Of a DNA stretch of 64,000 bases, positions 16,056-25,114 are shown one piece after another. Positions within the stretch are counted from its first letter, which is position 1. The number at the start of each line of letters is the position of its first letter. The notes beneath the pieces were generated by a model that saw nothing but the letters and a program-made list of their open reading frames with translations, was not told the origin of the DNA and searched no databases. The translations under genes were made by a program, and so were the position numbers. Location of the stretch: positions 248,001-312,000 of the forward strand of contig CAWGLY010000008.1 of assembly GCA_963823505.1 (NCBI GenBank), read 5' to 3'. This stretch comes from DATHZQ01 sp963823505 (lineage in GTDB: Bacteria; Actinomycetota; Acidimicrobiia; Spongiisociales; UBA5794).

Positions 16056-16637
16056 ATGCACATGCGTGGTAGGGCACTGTTTCGACGCGCCCTCGTCATG
16101 TCCGTCCTGAGCGCTGCGACCGTCATGGTCGTCGTGGCTCCCGCGAGCGCAGATCGCTCGTCCCGAAATGCCCCATCGGCCGAGGAGCACTGCGTCGCAG
16201 CAGTCGTCTCGCAGCGTGCCGATGGTCTCATGACCCTGTCCGAAGAGACGTGCTACGGCACCTTCGCTGAAGCGATGGCCGACGTGTCCGCCGGCACGGT
16301 GGATGTGCCCCTCGATTTGGAGGGCACCGATGCGTTCAACGACGAGTTCGTTGGCACGATGGCGGCGTCGTTCACGCTCGGTATCCACTATGACGGCTAC
16401 GGCGGTTCCGGCTCGTCGATCAGCATCGTCGGCACGAGCTGCAATGGCGGCTACTGGAACGCCAGCAGCTGGTGGCGGAACCGGATCAACTCGTCGTTCA
16501 ACGGGTGTTATCACCTGCGGCACTACGACAACCCGAGCAAGTCCGGCTCGACGTTCAACACCTACACCGGCGGTCAGATCGACAGCCTGAGCTGGTTCGC
16601 CAACCGTACCGAGTCGGTGGCGTACTACGCCTGGTAG
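16056..16637 (+). CDS. small secreted protein, beta/gamma-crystallin or inhibitor-I36-like
   Basis: A 193-residue precursor with a clear signal peptide (RRALVMSVLSAATVMVVV then APASAD). The mature part has four or more Cys residues and a C-terminal half rich in aromatic residues: SISIVGTSCNGGYWN, SWWRNRINSSFNGCYHLRHYDN and a final SLSWFANRTESVAYYAW. This pattern recalls small actinobacterial secreted proteins with a beta/gamma-crystallin fold, including peptidase-inhibitor I36 relatives. The match is by general impression only. GGAGG at 16045 fixes the ATG. The unusual leader (duplicated start region and an upstream hairpin) suggests regulated expression. Confidence 0.65.
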   Translation: MHMRGRALFRRALVMSVLSAATVMVVVAPASADRSSRNAPSAEEHCVAAVVSQRADGLMTLSEETCYGTFAEAMADVSAGTVDVPLDLEGTDAFNDEFVGTMAASFTLGIHYDGYGGSGSSISIVGTSCNGGYWNASSWWRNRINSSFNGCYHLRHYDNPSKSGSTFNTYTGGQIDSLSWFANRTESVAYYAW

Positions 16638-16699
16638 GCGCCACGGCCTGAGCCAACCGCAGCGCGGCGCTTCCGATTACTCGGTAGCGTCCAACGACC

Positions 16700-17272
16700 G
16701 TGGTTGGTGATCGGACCGACGCCGACGTCATTGCGGCATCGCTCGAGCATGGTGAGGAGTTCTCCCTCATCTACGAGCGGTATCACGGTGACATCTTCCG
16801 CTACATCGCACGCCGTCTTGGCAGCGATGTGGCGGGAGATGTCGCGTCCGACGTGTTCACGGCGGCGTTTCGCCGCAGGGACACCTACAAGCTCGAATTC
16901 GAGATGTGCCGGCCATGGCTCTACGGCATCGCCTCAAACCTCGTGCGCGACCATCTTCGGCGACAGAAGCGGAAGCAGCGCGCCTACTTGCACGCAGCGA
17001 CCGTCGAGGCTGCTTCCGACGTGTCTATGGCCGACGCAGAGGCACGCGCCAATGCTGCGCAGATGGTTCCTGAGATCAGCGATGCGCTGCGGCGCCTGAA
17101 CGAGGGGGACCGCGAAGTCCTGCTCCTGTTTGCGCTGGGCGAGATGAGCTACGAGGAGGTTGCAAAGGCCCTCGGTATCCCCATCGGGACGGTTCGGAGC
17201 CGGCTGGCGCGCGCCCGCCGAAGAATGCAAGAACTGTTACCTGCCGAGCGACAAACAATGGTTGGGGAGTGA
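16700..17272 (+). CDS. RNA polymerase sigma factor, ECF type
   Basis: A 190-residue sigma-70 family protein. Region 2 is FSLIYERYHGDIFRYIARRLG followed by DVASDVFTAAFRRRDTY and RPWLYGIASNLVRDHLRRQ. Region 4 is LRRLNEGDREVLLLFALGEMSYEEVAKALGIPIGTVRSRLARARRR, with the helix-turn-helix. The start is GTG at 16700. It is followed 21 bases on by a membrane-protein gene that is probably its regulatory partner. Confidence 0.9.
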   Translation: MVGDRTDADVIAASLEHGEEFSLIYERYHGDIFRYIARRLGSDVAGDVASDVFTAAFRRRDTYKLEFEMCRPWLYGIASNLVRDHLRRQKRKQRAYLHAATVEAASDVSMADAEARANAAQMVPEISDALRRLNEGDREVLLLFALGEMSYEEVAKALGIPIGTVRSRLARARRRMQELLPAERQTMVGE

Positions 17273-17293
17273 GACTGAAAGAGGAGATGCAAG

Positions 17294-18313
17294 GTGACGC
17301 CTGAGGTCCACCCGGTCGATGCGCTTCTGCGTGCGGCCGTTGGCGACCCTGCTCCGTCGTTGGCCGACCAGATGCGTGGTCAGCGTGCGCTTGCGGAAGT
17401 AATTGCCGCCGAGCACATCGATGGAGCCACTTTGTCGCGCTCGCCTCGCCGCTCTTCGTCTCCGGCGCCATGGTGGCGGCCAGCCTCGCTGGCCACCGCA
17501 GCGCTCGTCCTCCTATTCGCCGTCGTTGCGGTGGCCGGTCTGCTGCGCCCGCAGCCGGTCACCGCCCTCGGCGAGCTTGCCGAGGTTGCAGAGCGCGTGG
17601 CATCGCCGACTGCCGGGGCAAGCGAGTACGTCTACACCCGGACGTCGGAGTCGTCGCTGTCGACTGTTGCAGGTGCGGAGCTAGGCCTCGATCACCGCGA
17701 GTTCGTGTCGTACCTCCAGCGTTTCGTCGTCGAACGATGGGAAGCGCCAGATGGATCGGTCCACCAGGAAACGATCTTCGAGGCTCCCAAGTTCTTCGAT
17801 GCTGAGGCTCAGGCGGCATATGCTGGGAGCCCACTCGAGACCTTCGAGGCGGTGGGGGAGGTGCGGGTTGACAACTTCGCAGCCGCTCCGTCGATCCTGT
17901 CTGCGCGGGCATGGCCCGAGACTCCTGAAGATCTGTTGAGCGCAATTCAGGTCTACATCACAAACGAAGGCAATGCGGTTGTCGCCGAGGCGCGCGTGAT
18001 GGAACTAGCGGCCGATCTTCTCCGAGCAACGGGTGCGAAACCAGAGCTCCGTAGCGCGGTGCTCGGCGCGTTGGATCTCATGGACGTGGAGATTCAAGAG
18101 CGCTCGAACACCCAGTCCGTGATTGTGAGTTTGCAGTACACGCTGGATGTCCGCCACCGGCTCGAGCTCGAGTTTGATGCGAACGCATTCCTGATACGTG
18201 AGAAGTTGGTTCGGCTCGATGCGTCAACCCTGGCAGGGACGCCGGCCGGGGCCGTCGTGCAGGAGTCGATGTATTCGCCCGCCCGCATCGTCGATTCTCT
18301 CGATGCCCCGTGA
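17294..18313 (+). CDS. CU044_5270-like membrane-anchored protein, sigma-factor partner
   Basis: A 339-residue protein with a short cytoplasmic N-terminus (residues 1-60), one transmembrane helix (SLATAALVLLFAVVAVAGLL) and a long extracytoplasmic domain. The architecture and its position just behind an ECF sigma gene match the actinobacterial CU044_5270 family. A typical zinc anti-sigma motif (HxxxCxxC) is absent, so direct anti-sigma activity is an inference. The outer domain has an EYVYTRTSES strand and a hydrophobic LEFDANAFLIREKL segment. GTG start, with GAGGAG 12 bases upstream. The gene is convergent with dxs. Confidence 0.75.
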   Translation: MTPEVHPVDALLRAAVGDPAPSLADQMRGQRALAEVIAAEHIDGATLSRSPRRSSSPAPWWRPASLATAALVLLFAVVAVAGLLRPQPVTALGELAEVAERVASPTAGASEYVYTRTSESSLSTVAGAELGLDHREFVSYLQRFVVERWEAPDGSVHQETIFEAPKFFDAEAQAAYAGSPLETFEAVGEVRVDNFAAAPSILSARAWPETPEDLLSAIQVYITNEGNAVVAEARVMELAADLLRATGAKPELRSAVLGALDLMDVEIQERSNTQSVIVSLQYTLDVRHRLELEFDANAFLIREKLVRLDASTLAGTPAGAVVQESMYSPARIVDSLDAP

Positions 18314-18347
18314 CGCCCCGCCACGGCTGGCGGCGAGCGCGGGTTCT

Positions 18348-20234
18348 TCAGGCCTTCACGTAGAGACCGCGCACGGTTTCGGCGATGGAATCCGCATCGA
18401 GGCCGAGTTCTTGGATGATCGTGGCCTGATTGCCGAACCTCAGGAACTCGTCGGGCACGGCCAAGATGTGCACCCTGCCGGCGAGACCCGGGGAATCTGC
18501 GAGCGCTTCGAGCACGCCTGCGCCGAAGCCGCCTGATCGCACGTTGTCCTCGATCGTCACCACGAGGGCGTGCGCCGCCGCCCACTCGGCGAGTCTGGGA
18601 TCCATCGGCTTCACCCATCGCGCATTCACGACGGTCGCCGAGATCCCACTCTCGCTGAGGCGTGCCGCGGCTTTGGTAGCCGCCTCGACCGGCTTGCCCG
18701 CGGCAATCAGCAGTACATCCTCCCCGTGGGAGACGACTTCCCATTCCCCCACCGGATACGCTTCTCCGGGCACGGGCACATCCGGCATGACGCCGGCGCC
18801 ACCCCGCGGATACCGGATCGCAACCGGGCCGTCGTGGTCCAGCGCCGCCTCCAGCAATCCGCACAGCTCGACCTCGCTCGACGGGGCCGCGATCGCCATC
18901 CCAGGGACCATGCGGAGGTAGGACAGATCGAACACACCGTGGTGACTGGGACCATCCGGTCCGGTCACGCCTGCACGGTCCAGCACAAAGGTCACCGGCA
19001 ACCGATGCATCGCAACGTCGAGCATCACCTGGTCGAACGCCCGTTGCAGGAAGCTCGAGTAGATGCTGACGACCGGACGCTTCCCGCCCATCGCCAGACC
19101 GGCGGCAAAGGTGACGGCGTGCTGTTCGGAAATACCTGCGTCGTACACGCGGTCAGGGTGAGCCTTGGCCATCGGGCTCAGTCCCGTCGACGATTCCATT
19201 GCTGCCGTCACTGCGACGACGTCGTCACGGCGGTCGGCGGCGGCGGCGAGGGCTGCACCAAAGACGCTCGTGTACGAAAGCCGTTTGAGCGTCGGGGCCC
19301 CGGTGGCGATATCGAACGAGCCGACGCCGTGGAGCTTGTCCTTCTCATCCTCGATCGCGGGGCCGTAGCCCCGACCCTTCTCTGTCACCACATGGATGAC
19401 GACCGGCTCGTCGAGCTCTGCGGCTCTCCGCAGCGTCTGTTCGATGAGCTCGACATCGTGCCCGTCGATAGGCCCCGCATACTTCAGGTCGAGCACGTCG
19501 AAGAAGGTCGACGGCTGGAGCATCTGCTTGATGCTTTCCTTGACGCGACGGGCGGTTTCATCTGCGGTCTCGCCGAACCGCGGAATGTGGCGGAGGCTCG
19601 ACCCGATCGCCTTCTTTGTCGTTTCATACTTGCGGTCGAGGCGGAGCCGGGAGAGGTGCTTGGCCAGACCGCCAACGGTGGGCGCATACGACCGTCCGTT
19701 GTCGTTGAGGATGATGATCAGTCGATCGGGTCGCACCTGGGCGATGTGGTTGAGCGCCTCGTACGCCATGCCGCCTGTGAGGGCACCGTCGCCGATGACG
19801 GCGATGGTGTAGCCACCTCGCCCGCTCACTGCCATGCCAAGGGCGTAGCTGAGCGAGGTCGAGGCGTGGCTGTTCTCCACCCAGTCGTGTTCGCTCTCCT
19901 CTCGACTGGGATAACCGGAAAGCCCAAAGTCCTTACGAAGTTGGGGAAACTGGTCGGCCCGTCCCGTCAGCAGCTTGTGGACATACGCCTGGTGACCGAC
20001 GTCCCAGATGATGGCATCGCGAGGGCTGTCAAAGACGCGGTGCAACGCAAGCGAGAGCTCGACCACCCCGAGGTTTGGCGACAGGTGACCCCCGGTTTCG
20101 GACATGGTGGTGATGAGGTAGTCGCGGATCTCCGCCGCAAGTTCGTCGAGCTCGTCGGGAGACAGCTCGGCGAGGTCGCCGGGTAGGTCGAGGCTCGCCA
20201 GGCGTAGGGGCAGACTGTGGTCGGCGGGAGGCAC
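18348..20234 (-). CDS. dxs: 1-deoxy-D-xylulose-5-phosphate synthase
   Basis: The enzyme condenses pyruvate and glyceraldehyde 3-phosphate with TPP to give DXP, the entry step of the MEP pathway. The 628-residue protein has GGHLSPNLGVVELSLALH, WDVGHQAYVHKLLTGR, the TPP motif IGDGALTGGMAYEALN with NDN, GPIDGHDVE, and the transketolase domain with DRAGVTGPDGPSHHGVFDLSYLRMVP and the C-terminal FGAGVLEAL. The start is GTG with AGGAG upstream. The length is normal. It faces the sigma-partner gene tail to tail. Confidence 0.96.
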   Translation of the reverse strand: MPPADHSLPLRLASLDLPGDLAELSPDELDELAAEIRDYLITTMSETGGHLSPNLGVVELSLALHRVFDSPRDAIIWDVGHQAYVHKLLTGRADQFPQLRKDFGLSGYPSREESEHDWVENSHASTSLSYALGMAVSGRGGYTIAVIGDGALTGGMAYEALNHIAQVRPDRLIIILNDNGRSYAPTVGGLAKHLSRLRLDRKYETTKKAIGSSLRHIPRFGETADETARRVKESIKQMLQPSTFFDVLDLKYAGPIDGHDVELIEQTLRRAAELDEPVVIHVVTEKGRGYGPAIEDEKDKLHGVGSFDIATGAPTLKRLSYTSVFGAALAAAADRRDDVVAVTAAMESSTGLSPMAKAHPDRVYDAGISEQHAVTFAAGLAMGGKRPVVSIYSSFLQRAFDQVMLDVAMHRLPVTFVLDRAGVTGPDGPSHHGVFDLSYLRMVPGMAIAAPSSEVELCGLLEAALDHDGPVAIRYPRGGAGVMPDVPVPGEAYPVGEWEVVSHGEDVLLIAAGKPVEAATKAAARLSESGISATVVNARWVKPMDPRLAEWAAAHALVVTIEDNVRSGGFGAGVLEALADSPGLAGRVHILAVPDEFLRFGNQATIIQELGLDADSIAETVRGLYVKA

Positions 20235-20271
20235 GTAGGAACTCCTGGGAAGGCGTGGCGTGCAGCAAACA

Positions 20272-21270
20272 TCATGATTCCACAGCTGCGCTCACAAGCG
20301 CTAGTCGAGAACGCAGGCGAGACGGCACGATGGCCCTGCGGGCGCACCGCGAGGGAGCACCGTTGGGTGCTCCCTCGCGGTCTCTCTGTTGGAGAATCGA
20401 GTGGTCGGGGTGCGACGAATCAGGCGCCGGTTCGGCGCCGTCCGCAGGACCGCCTGGGCCTTCGCCGAAGCCGCCCTCGCCGAAGCCGCCCTCGCCGAAG
20501 CCGCCTTCACCGGGTCCGCCGCGGCCGCGGAACCCACCGCCGAAACCAGGCTCCCCCGCAGGCAGCTCGCCGCTGATCATGTCGTCGATCTTCTCTTCCA
20601 AATCGGCAAGCCGCTCGTCGGCTTCCGCTTGGGTGAGGTCGCCGTCGGCCACCGCCTGGTCGAGGCGCTCGATCATCGGTGCACTCATGGCATCGGCGAG
20701 CTCGTCAGTTGAGATGCCCTGTTCGGCGGCGATGTCCGCCAGCGTCGACCCGGCCTGGAGCTGCTCCATCAACTCTGCGCCATCGAGTCCGAGCAATTCG
20801 GCAGCGGCGCCGAGCCCGAAGCCGCCATGGCGGTGGTGGCCCGGTCCGGGGAAGTCGATCTCGCCGTTGACGAACTCGGTGATCCGTTCCTCGATACTGC
20901 CGAGGCGCTCCTCCGCTTCCGCTTGGGTGAGGCGCTCGTCGGCAACTGCAGCGTCGAGTCGCTCCTCTGCTTCTCCGAGCAGCGCTGCGATGACGTCGTC
21001 GACGGCCGCCCCTTGTTCGGCGGCGATGTCCGCAATCGTCTCGCTGTTGTGGAGGCGCTCATGGAGCGCATCGGCGTCGATCCCCAGCACTTCGGTCAGC
21101 GCCAGAAAACGCGTGTGTCGCCTTTGCTCCTGCGGCGCCTCGAGGGTCGTGTCCTCCGTGGCGTCCGTCGCGCCTTCGTCTTGCGCAAGCGCCGGAGCGG
21201 CCACGAGCGCCGTTCCGCCAACCACTGTGGCGGCAGCGCCGAGACTTGCGATGGTCCTCTTCAACTTCAT
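20272..21270 (-). CDS. secreted two-repeat protein with Gly-rich C-terminus (end probably mis-framed)
   Basis: A signal peptide (MKLKRTIASLGAAATVVGG...ALAQDE) precedes two copies of a 75-residue helical module, each with LG(I/L)D...L...TIADIAAEQG, a middle helix, then LTQAEA(E/D)ERL..IEE or LEE and NGE or SGE. A linker rich in Gly and Glu (GEGGFGEGGFG) follows. The open frame then runs another 60 codons across a perfect hairpin. A single extra base near 20430 would put a TGA at 20422-20420, leaving the hairpin as the terminator, so the true end is probably 20420. The ribosome-binding site is AAAGGAA before ATG. The function is unknown; similar modules occur in secreted actinobacterial proteins. 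Confidence 0.7.
   Translation of the reverse strand: MKLKRTIASLGAAATVVGGTALVAAPALAQDEGATDATEDTTLEAPQEQRRHTRFLALTEVLGIDADALHERLHNSETIADIAAEQGAAVDDVIAALLGEAEERLDAAVADERLTQAEAEERLGSIEERITEFVNGEIDFPGPGHHRHGGFGLGAAAELLGLDGAELMEQLQAGSTLADIAAEQGISTDELADAMSAPMIERLDQAVADGDLTQAEADERLADLEEKIDDMISGELPAGEPGFGGGFRGRGGPGEGGFGEGGFGEGGFGEGPGGPADGAEPAPDSSHPDHSILQQRDREGAPNGAPSRCARRAIVPSRLRSRLALVSAAVES
20345..20380. terminator. perfect 16-bp hairpin
   Basis: Arms 20345-20360 and 20365-20380 are perfectly complementary, with loop GTTG. It has no long T-tract, like many terminators in high-GC bacteria. It lies inside the formal reading frame of the upstream (minus-strand) secreted-repeat gene, near the far end, which suggests that frame runs past its true stop. 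Confidence 0.75.
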
Positions 21271-21414
21271 CCCTGGGTTCCTTTCTTCGAGGGGTGCGCC
21301 CTTGGGGCTGATGAGGACACGTTCTCGAACCGGGATGAAGCGCGGATGAGTCGCACCTGAGGGTTGGCTATGAGTTGATGAGGGTTCGGTGAGAGAGTCG
21401 GTGGATATCGAGCC

Positions 21415-22542
21415 TCAGCGCAGCACGTGGATGTCTCGTTCGGCGCACATGTCACGCAGAATGTCGGGCCAGACCGTGACCGACACCTCGCCCAGGTGCG
21501 CTTTGCGCATCAGGTACATGTAGGTGCGGGATTGGCCGATTCCTCCACCGATCGACAAGGGGATCTCGTCGTTGAGGATCGCCTGGTGGTACGGCAACTC
21601 GAGGAAGTCGAGCTGGCCCGACATCTCGAGCTGAGCCCGCAGGGTCTCCTTGGTGACCCGCACACCCATCGAGGTGAGTTCGTGGCGACGATTCGTCACG
21701 GGATTCCACACGAGGATGTCGCCGTTGAGCCCGTGCATCGGGGTGCCGTCCCTCGACGTGGTCTCCGTGATCCAGTCGTCGTAGTCGGCGGCGCGAAGCT
21801 CGTGCGGATACCCGTCGGACAGCGGCCACCCGATGCCGTAGATGAACACGGCCGGGTAGTCCTGGAGCACCCGCGTTTCCCGCTGCTTGCGGGGTAGATC
21901 CGGATACATGCTGAGGATCTCCTCCGCATGGAGGAAGGTCAACTCCTCCGGGATCGGGGGGTACCGGTCATCCTGCAGTTCAGGAAACTGCTCCTGCAGG
22001 TGGGCCGATGCGCCGTGCAGCACCTTCCAGATCCGTCGCACGACGTCCGTCAAGAAGTCGAGGTTGCGGTCGGCCATGGTGATGACCCGCTCCCAGTCCC
22101 ATTGGTCGACATAGGCGCTGTGGTCGTGATCGAGGAAGTAGTCCTTGCGCACCGCCTTCATGTCGGTGCAGATACCTTCGCCAGGCGCACAGTCGAACTG
22201 GCTCAAGGCGACGCGCTTCCACTTGGTCGCAGCCTGCACGACTTGGGCATCGATCGAGTGGACCCCGTCGTTGGCGATGTGGAACTCGACGGGTGTGCGC
22301 GAGCCGTCGCGGTCCAACATGTCGTTGACGCCGCTCTTCACGTCGACGATGAGCGGCACCTGGACCATGATCAGGTTGAGTGCCTTGCACAAGTTGGTCT
22401 CGATGTAGGTCTTTGCGGCGAACAAGGCTTCCATCGTCTGCCGCGGGGTGAGGAGCGAGTGGTAGTCGGAGGGCAGGATGTGCGCCAGGTCGTCGTAGTT
22501 GCCCATTCCGGGGCCGGCGAGGTCGAGGGATTTGCTGGTCAT
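21415..22542 (-). CDS. asnA: aspartate--ammonia ligase (asparagine synthetase A)
   Basis: The enzyme makes asparagine from aspartate, ammonia and ATP, with a fold like class II tRNA synthetases. Family features run throughout the 375 residues: AKTYIETNLCKALNL, VPLIVDVKSGVNDMLDR near the N-terminus, HSIDAQVVQAATKWKRVAL, YVDQWDWERVI, and near the end LPYHQAILNDEIPLSIGGGIGQSRTYMYLM. It is about 45 residues longer than the E. coli protein. The open frame extends upstream, but ATG 22542 has AAGGA before it and begins the conserved sequence. The gene is divergent from DUF1801, with about 160 bases between. Confidence 0.92.
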   Translation of the reverse strand: MTSKSLDLAGPGMGNYDDLAHILPSDYHSLLTPRQTMEALFAAKTYIETNLCKALNLIMVQVPLIVDVKSGVNDMLDRDGSRTPVEFHIANDGVHSIDAQVVQAATKWKRVALSQFDCAPGEGICTDMKAVRKDYFLDHDHSAYVDQWDWERVITMADRNLDFLTDVVRRIWKVLHGASAHLQEQFPELQDDRYPPIPEELTFLHAEEILSMYPDLPRKQRETRVLQDYPAVFIYGIGWPLSDGYPHELRAADYDDWITETTSRDGTPMHGLNGDILVWNPVTNRRHELTSMGVRVTKETLRAQLEMSGQLDFLELPYHQAILNDEIPLSIGGGIGQSRTYMYLMRKAHLGEVSVTVWPDILRDMCAERDIHVLR

Positions 22543-22702
22543 GGCCGTCCTTCGCTTTGATTGATCTCTGCAAACCGTATGGGTCGAGGCGGTGGTGAGC
22601 CAGGGGCGGAAGCCATGAACCTGGAGGACGAGTCGCCGTGATGGATCGGGCGCAACGGCATGCGTACGATGCACCGTGCCCGCCCGCGTCGTGGAGGTTG
22701 CC

Positions 22703-23137
22703 GTGCGCAGCAATGCCAAGTCCGCCGAGGAGTATCTCGACGCGTTGCCGCAGGATCGGAGGGAAGCGCTGGAAGAGGTGCGGGAGGTCATTCTCGCCAA
22801 TCTGCCTGCCGGGTACGAGGAGGCGATGAACTGGGGGATGATCACCTACCAGGTGCCGCTTGCGACCTACCCGGACACGTACAACGGCAAGCCTCTCATG
22901 TATGCAGCGCTGGCCTCGCAGAAGAACTACATGGCCGTCTACCTGACCTCGGTCTACGCCATGCCGGGCATGCTCGAGCAGTTCCAGGCCGACTACCGGG
23001 CCACAGGGAAGAAGCTCGACATGGGCAAGTCCTGTGTCCGGTTCAGGCGTCTCGATGATCTGCCCCTCGACGTGCTGGCGTCCACCATCGCTGCGGTCGA
23101 GGCCGAAGACTTCGTCGCGTTCTCGGCCGGTGGCTGA
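22703..23137 (+). CDS. DUF1801 domain-containing protein
   Basis: A 144-residue protein of the DUF1801 (YdhG-like) fold: SAEEYLDALPQDRREALEEVREVI at the start, then EAMNWGMITYQVP and QKNYMAVYL, and the C-terminal MGKSCVRFRRLDDLPLDVLASTI. Some relatives are linked to stress or metal handling, but the function is not established. GTG 22703 follows GGAGG at 22693 and matches the family N-terminus; an in-frame GTG at 22676 would add nine residues. Confidence 0.8.
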   Translation: MRSNAKSAEEYLDALPQDRREALEEVREVILANLPAGYEEAMNWGMITYQVPLATYPDTYNGKPLMYAALASQKNYMAVYLTSVYAMPGMLEQFQADYRATGKKLDMGKSCVRFRRLDDLPLDVLASTIAAVEAEDFVAFSAGG

Positions 23138-23212
23138 TCGGTGTCTATCGAGACCGGGTTGATGTCGACGCCGCGTCGGCACCTATCATCGGCGCGCTGG
23201 GTGGGAGGTGCT

Positions 23213-23902
23213 GTGGCGCAATCGAACGCTGACCGAGACACGGATACCGAAAGGGCGCCTGCCGGAGACGCCGCCCCCGATCCGAGACCGCGGGCCCGCA
23301 AGGGCGAAGGCGGCAGGCTCCGCGGTGAGGTGCTCGATGCGGCCGAGGCGTTGCTCGTCGAAAAGGGCAGGCCAGAAGCGATCTCGATGCGGGAGATCGC
23401 TGAGCGGGTGGGAGTCTCGGCGCCTTCGATCTATCTCCACTTCGTCGACAAGGACGACCTCTTCTTCCAATGCTGCAACCGCCGATTCGAGGAGCTGTTG
23501 CGACGCTTGGCCGCAGCCGCCACTGAACACGAGACGCTGCTCGCCCAGTTGGAAGCCATCGGCCGAACGTACGTGGCTTTCGGATTGGAACGGGCTCAGC
23601 ACTACGACGTGATGTTCGTTCGCCCGCTTCCCGATTCGGTGGAAGAGGACGCAGCACTGGCGCTGCCGGCCCCGCTGGCCTTGACGTTTGTGGCTCGACT
23701 CGTCGAAAGCGGGATCGCCTCTGGGGAGCTGCGTGACGACCTCGATCCGGCCGCGACTGCGATGGCGCTCTGGGCTGCGATGCACGGTGTGATTTCCGCG
23801 CTGAACTACAAACGACGGCTGCCCGACCTGGCGATTGCGCCGAAGGAACACGATGTCATCGACGAGGCCATCTCCATGGTGATCCGCGGGATTCGAGCGT
23901 AG
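23213..23902 (+). CDS. TetR/AcrR family transcriptional regulator
   Basis: A 229-residue repressor. The N-terminal 30 residues are disordered and charged. The helix-turn-helix follows: LRGEVLDAAEALLVEKGRPEAISMREIAERVGVSAPSIYLHFVDKDDLF. The C-terminal ligand-binding region (TetR_C_33-like, with FGLERAQHYDVMFV and MALWAAMHGVISAL) is helical. GTG 23213 is favoured by GGGAGG just upstream; the frame is open further upstream to 23141. It is convergent with the LtrA gene; its targets are unknown. Confidence 0.88.
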   Translation: MAQSNADRDTDTERAPAGDAAPDPRPRARKGEGGRLRGEVLDAAEALLVEKGRPEAISMREIAERVGVSAPSIYLHFVDKDDLFFQCCNRRFEELLRRLAAAATEHETLLAQLEAIGRTYVAFGLERAQHYDVMFVRPLPDSVEEDAALALPAPLALTFVARLVESGIASGELRDDLDPAATAMALWAAMHGVISALNYKRRLPDLAIAPKEHDVIDEAISMVIRGIRA

Positions 23903-23953
23903 CGACTGCTGATCACGTCGTCGTGAGCGCGCACGCGCGGCGAACCTGCGGCC

Positions 23954-25114
23954 TCAGGCGGTCGACTCGTTGAACCAGAACAAGTCGATGGCCACCTGCA
24001 CCGCGCCAATCAACATGAAGCCCGTCAACAGCGCCGTGGCTCCCCAAGCACCGCCGGCCACAGCAATGAGCACGGTGACTGCCGCCGCCACAACCCGCAC
24101 CAGGGCCTGGTTGGCGTCTTGCCTGTCCCGGCCCCGCTCGGTGGCAACGATGATGCCGGCCATCGCCACCAGGCTCGCCGCCATGCCCCACGCCACCATC
24201 GTCGCTCCCACCTCCGGTTCCTCGCTCACCAGGAACTCGAGGCCAATGCCGGTTGCGGTGAGTGCGATCGCAAGGGGGAGGTGCGAGTAGATCCACGCCG
24301 TCGGCTTCCACGCCTTGGCCTGACCCTTGCGCCTGCGCACCACGGATCCCTCGAGGTTGTCGAAGTACAGCCACCACAACGACGTGGCCGTGATCACGCC
24401 AAGGGCGGCACGGACCGTGGGACCCGCCGCCCACTCGAAGTGGGACAGGGCAGCCACGACCGCGGCGATGGACTCACCGAGCACGAGGATCGTGAACAGG
24501 CCGAAGCGTTCCGGGAGGTGCGACACCGACAGCGGCGCCCTCGCCTGCTCCTTCCGGATCAGATAGGGCGTGGCCAGATCGATGGCGAGCCCTGCTCCCC
24601 AGAGAACGAATCGCAACGGGCTCGGCACCCATATGGAGATGAGCCACAGCAGGCCCCCGGCCGAAAACCCGCGGAGGTAGCCGGCGACCAGCTTCTGCGT
24701 CTCGGCGACGTGGCGATAGGCGCGAACGTACATGGTGAGGAGGATCACCCGTGCCGTCACGAACGCCGCGGCAAAAGCCGCCATGGAGTCGGACTCGTCA
24801 CCTGAGATGCTTGCGGCCATGAAGGCGATGGCCACCATCTGGGCGACTGCCAGCAGCCGTTGGATGAGGTCGTCGGTGTCGTAGCGATCCGCATAGAAGG
24901 TGTAGCTGGCCCACGACCACCACAGCGGCAGGAACAGCCCGATATACGCCCAGGTGCCCGCCAGATCGTGGTCGAGGAGCAACCGGTGACCCAGGGCGGC
25001 CACGGCGACAACGAAGACCAAGTCGTAGAAGAGCTCCAGCCACGTCGCGGCGCGATGCTCTGCCTCGGTTTGTGCAGTGCGCAACCGTGGTGGTCGCAGC
25101 GGCGTGATTCTCAT
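23954..25114 (-). CDS. low temperature requirement protein A (LtrA) family membrane protein
   Basis: A 386-residue integral membrane protein with about ten hydrophobic helices. Family signatures are RAATWLELFYDLVFVVAVAALGHRL at the start, WWSWASYTFYADRYDTDDLIQRLL, and SHLPERFGLFTILVLGESIAAVV in the middle. LtrA was first linked to growth at low temperature in Listeria; its molecular activity is not known. The gene is divergent from the large cyclase gene, and the 237 bases between should hold both promoters. Confidence 0.9.
   Translation of the reverse strand: MRITPLRPPRLRTAQTEAEHRAATWLELFYDLVFVVAVAALGHRLLLDHDLAGTWAYIGLFLPLWWSWASYTFYADRYDTDDLIQRLLAVAQMVAIAFMAASISGDESDSMAAFAAAFVTARVILLTMYVRAYRHVAETQKLVAGYLRGFSAGGLLWLISIWVPSPLRFVLWGAGLAIDLATPYLIRKEQARAPLSVSHLPERFGLFTILVLGESIAAVVAALSHFEWAAGPTVRAALGVITATSLWWLYFDNLEGSVVRRRKGQAKAWKPTAWIYSHLPLAIALTATGIGLEFLVSEEPEVGATMVAWGMAASLVAMAGIIVATERGRDRQDANQALVRVVAAAVTVLIAVAGGAWGATALLTGFMLIGAVQVAIDLFWFNESTA

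Noticed and set aside
18570..20186. 538-codon frame antisense to dxs, with similar ones opposite aceE (8647-10113) and the FtsK gene (59895-61247)
   Set aside because: All mirror strongly conserved genes and have the composition of antisense translation.
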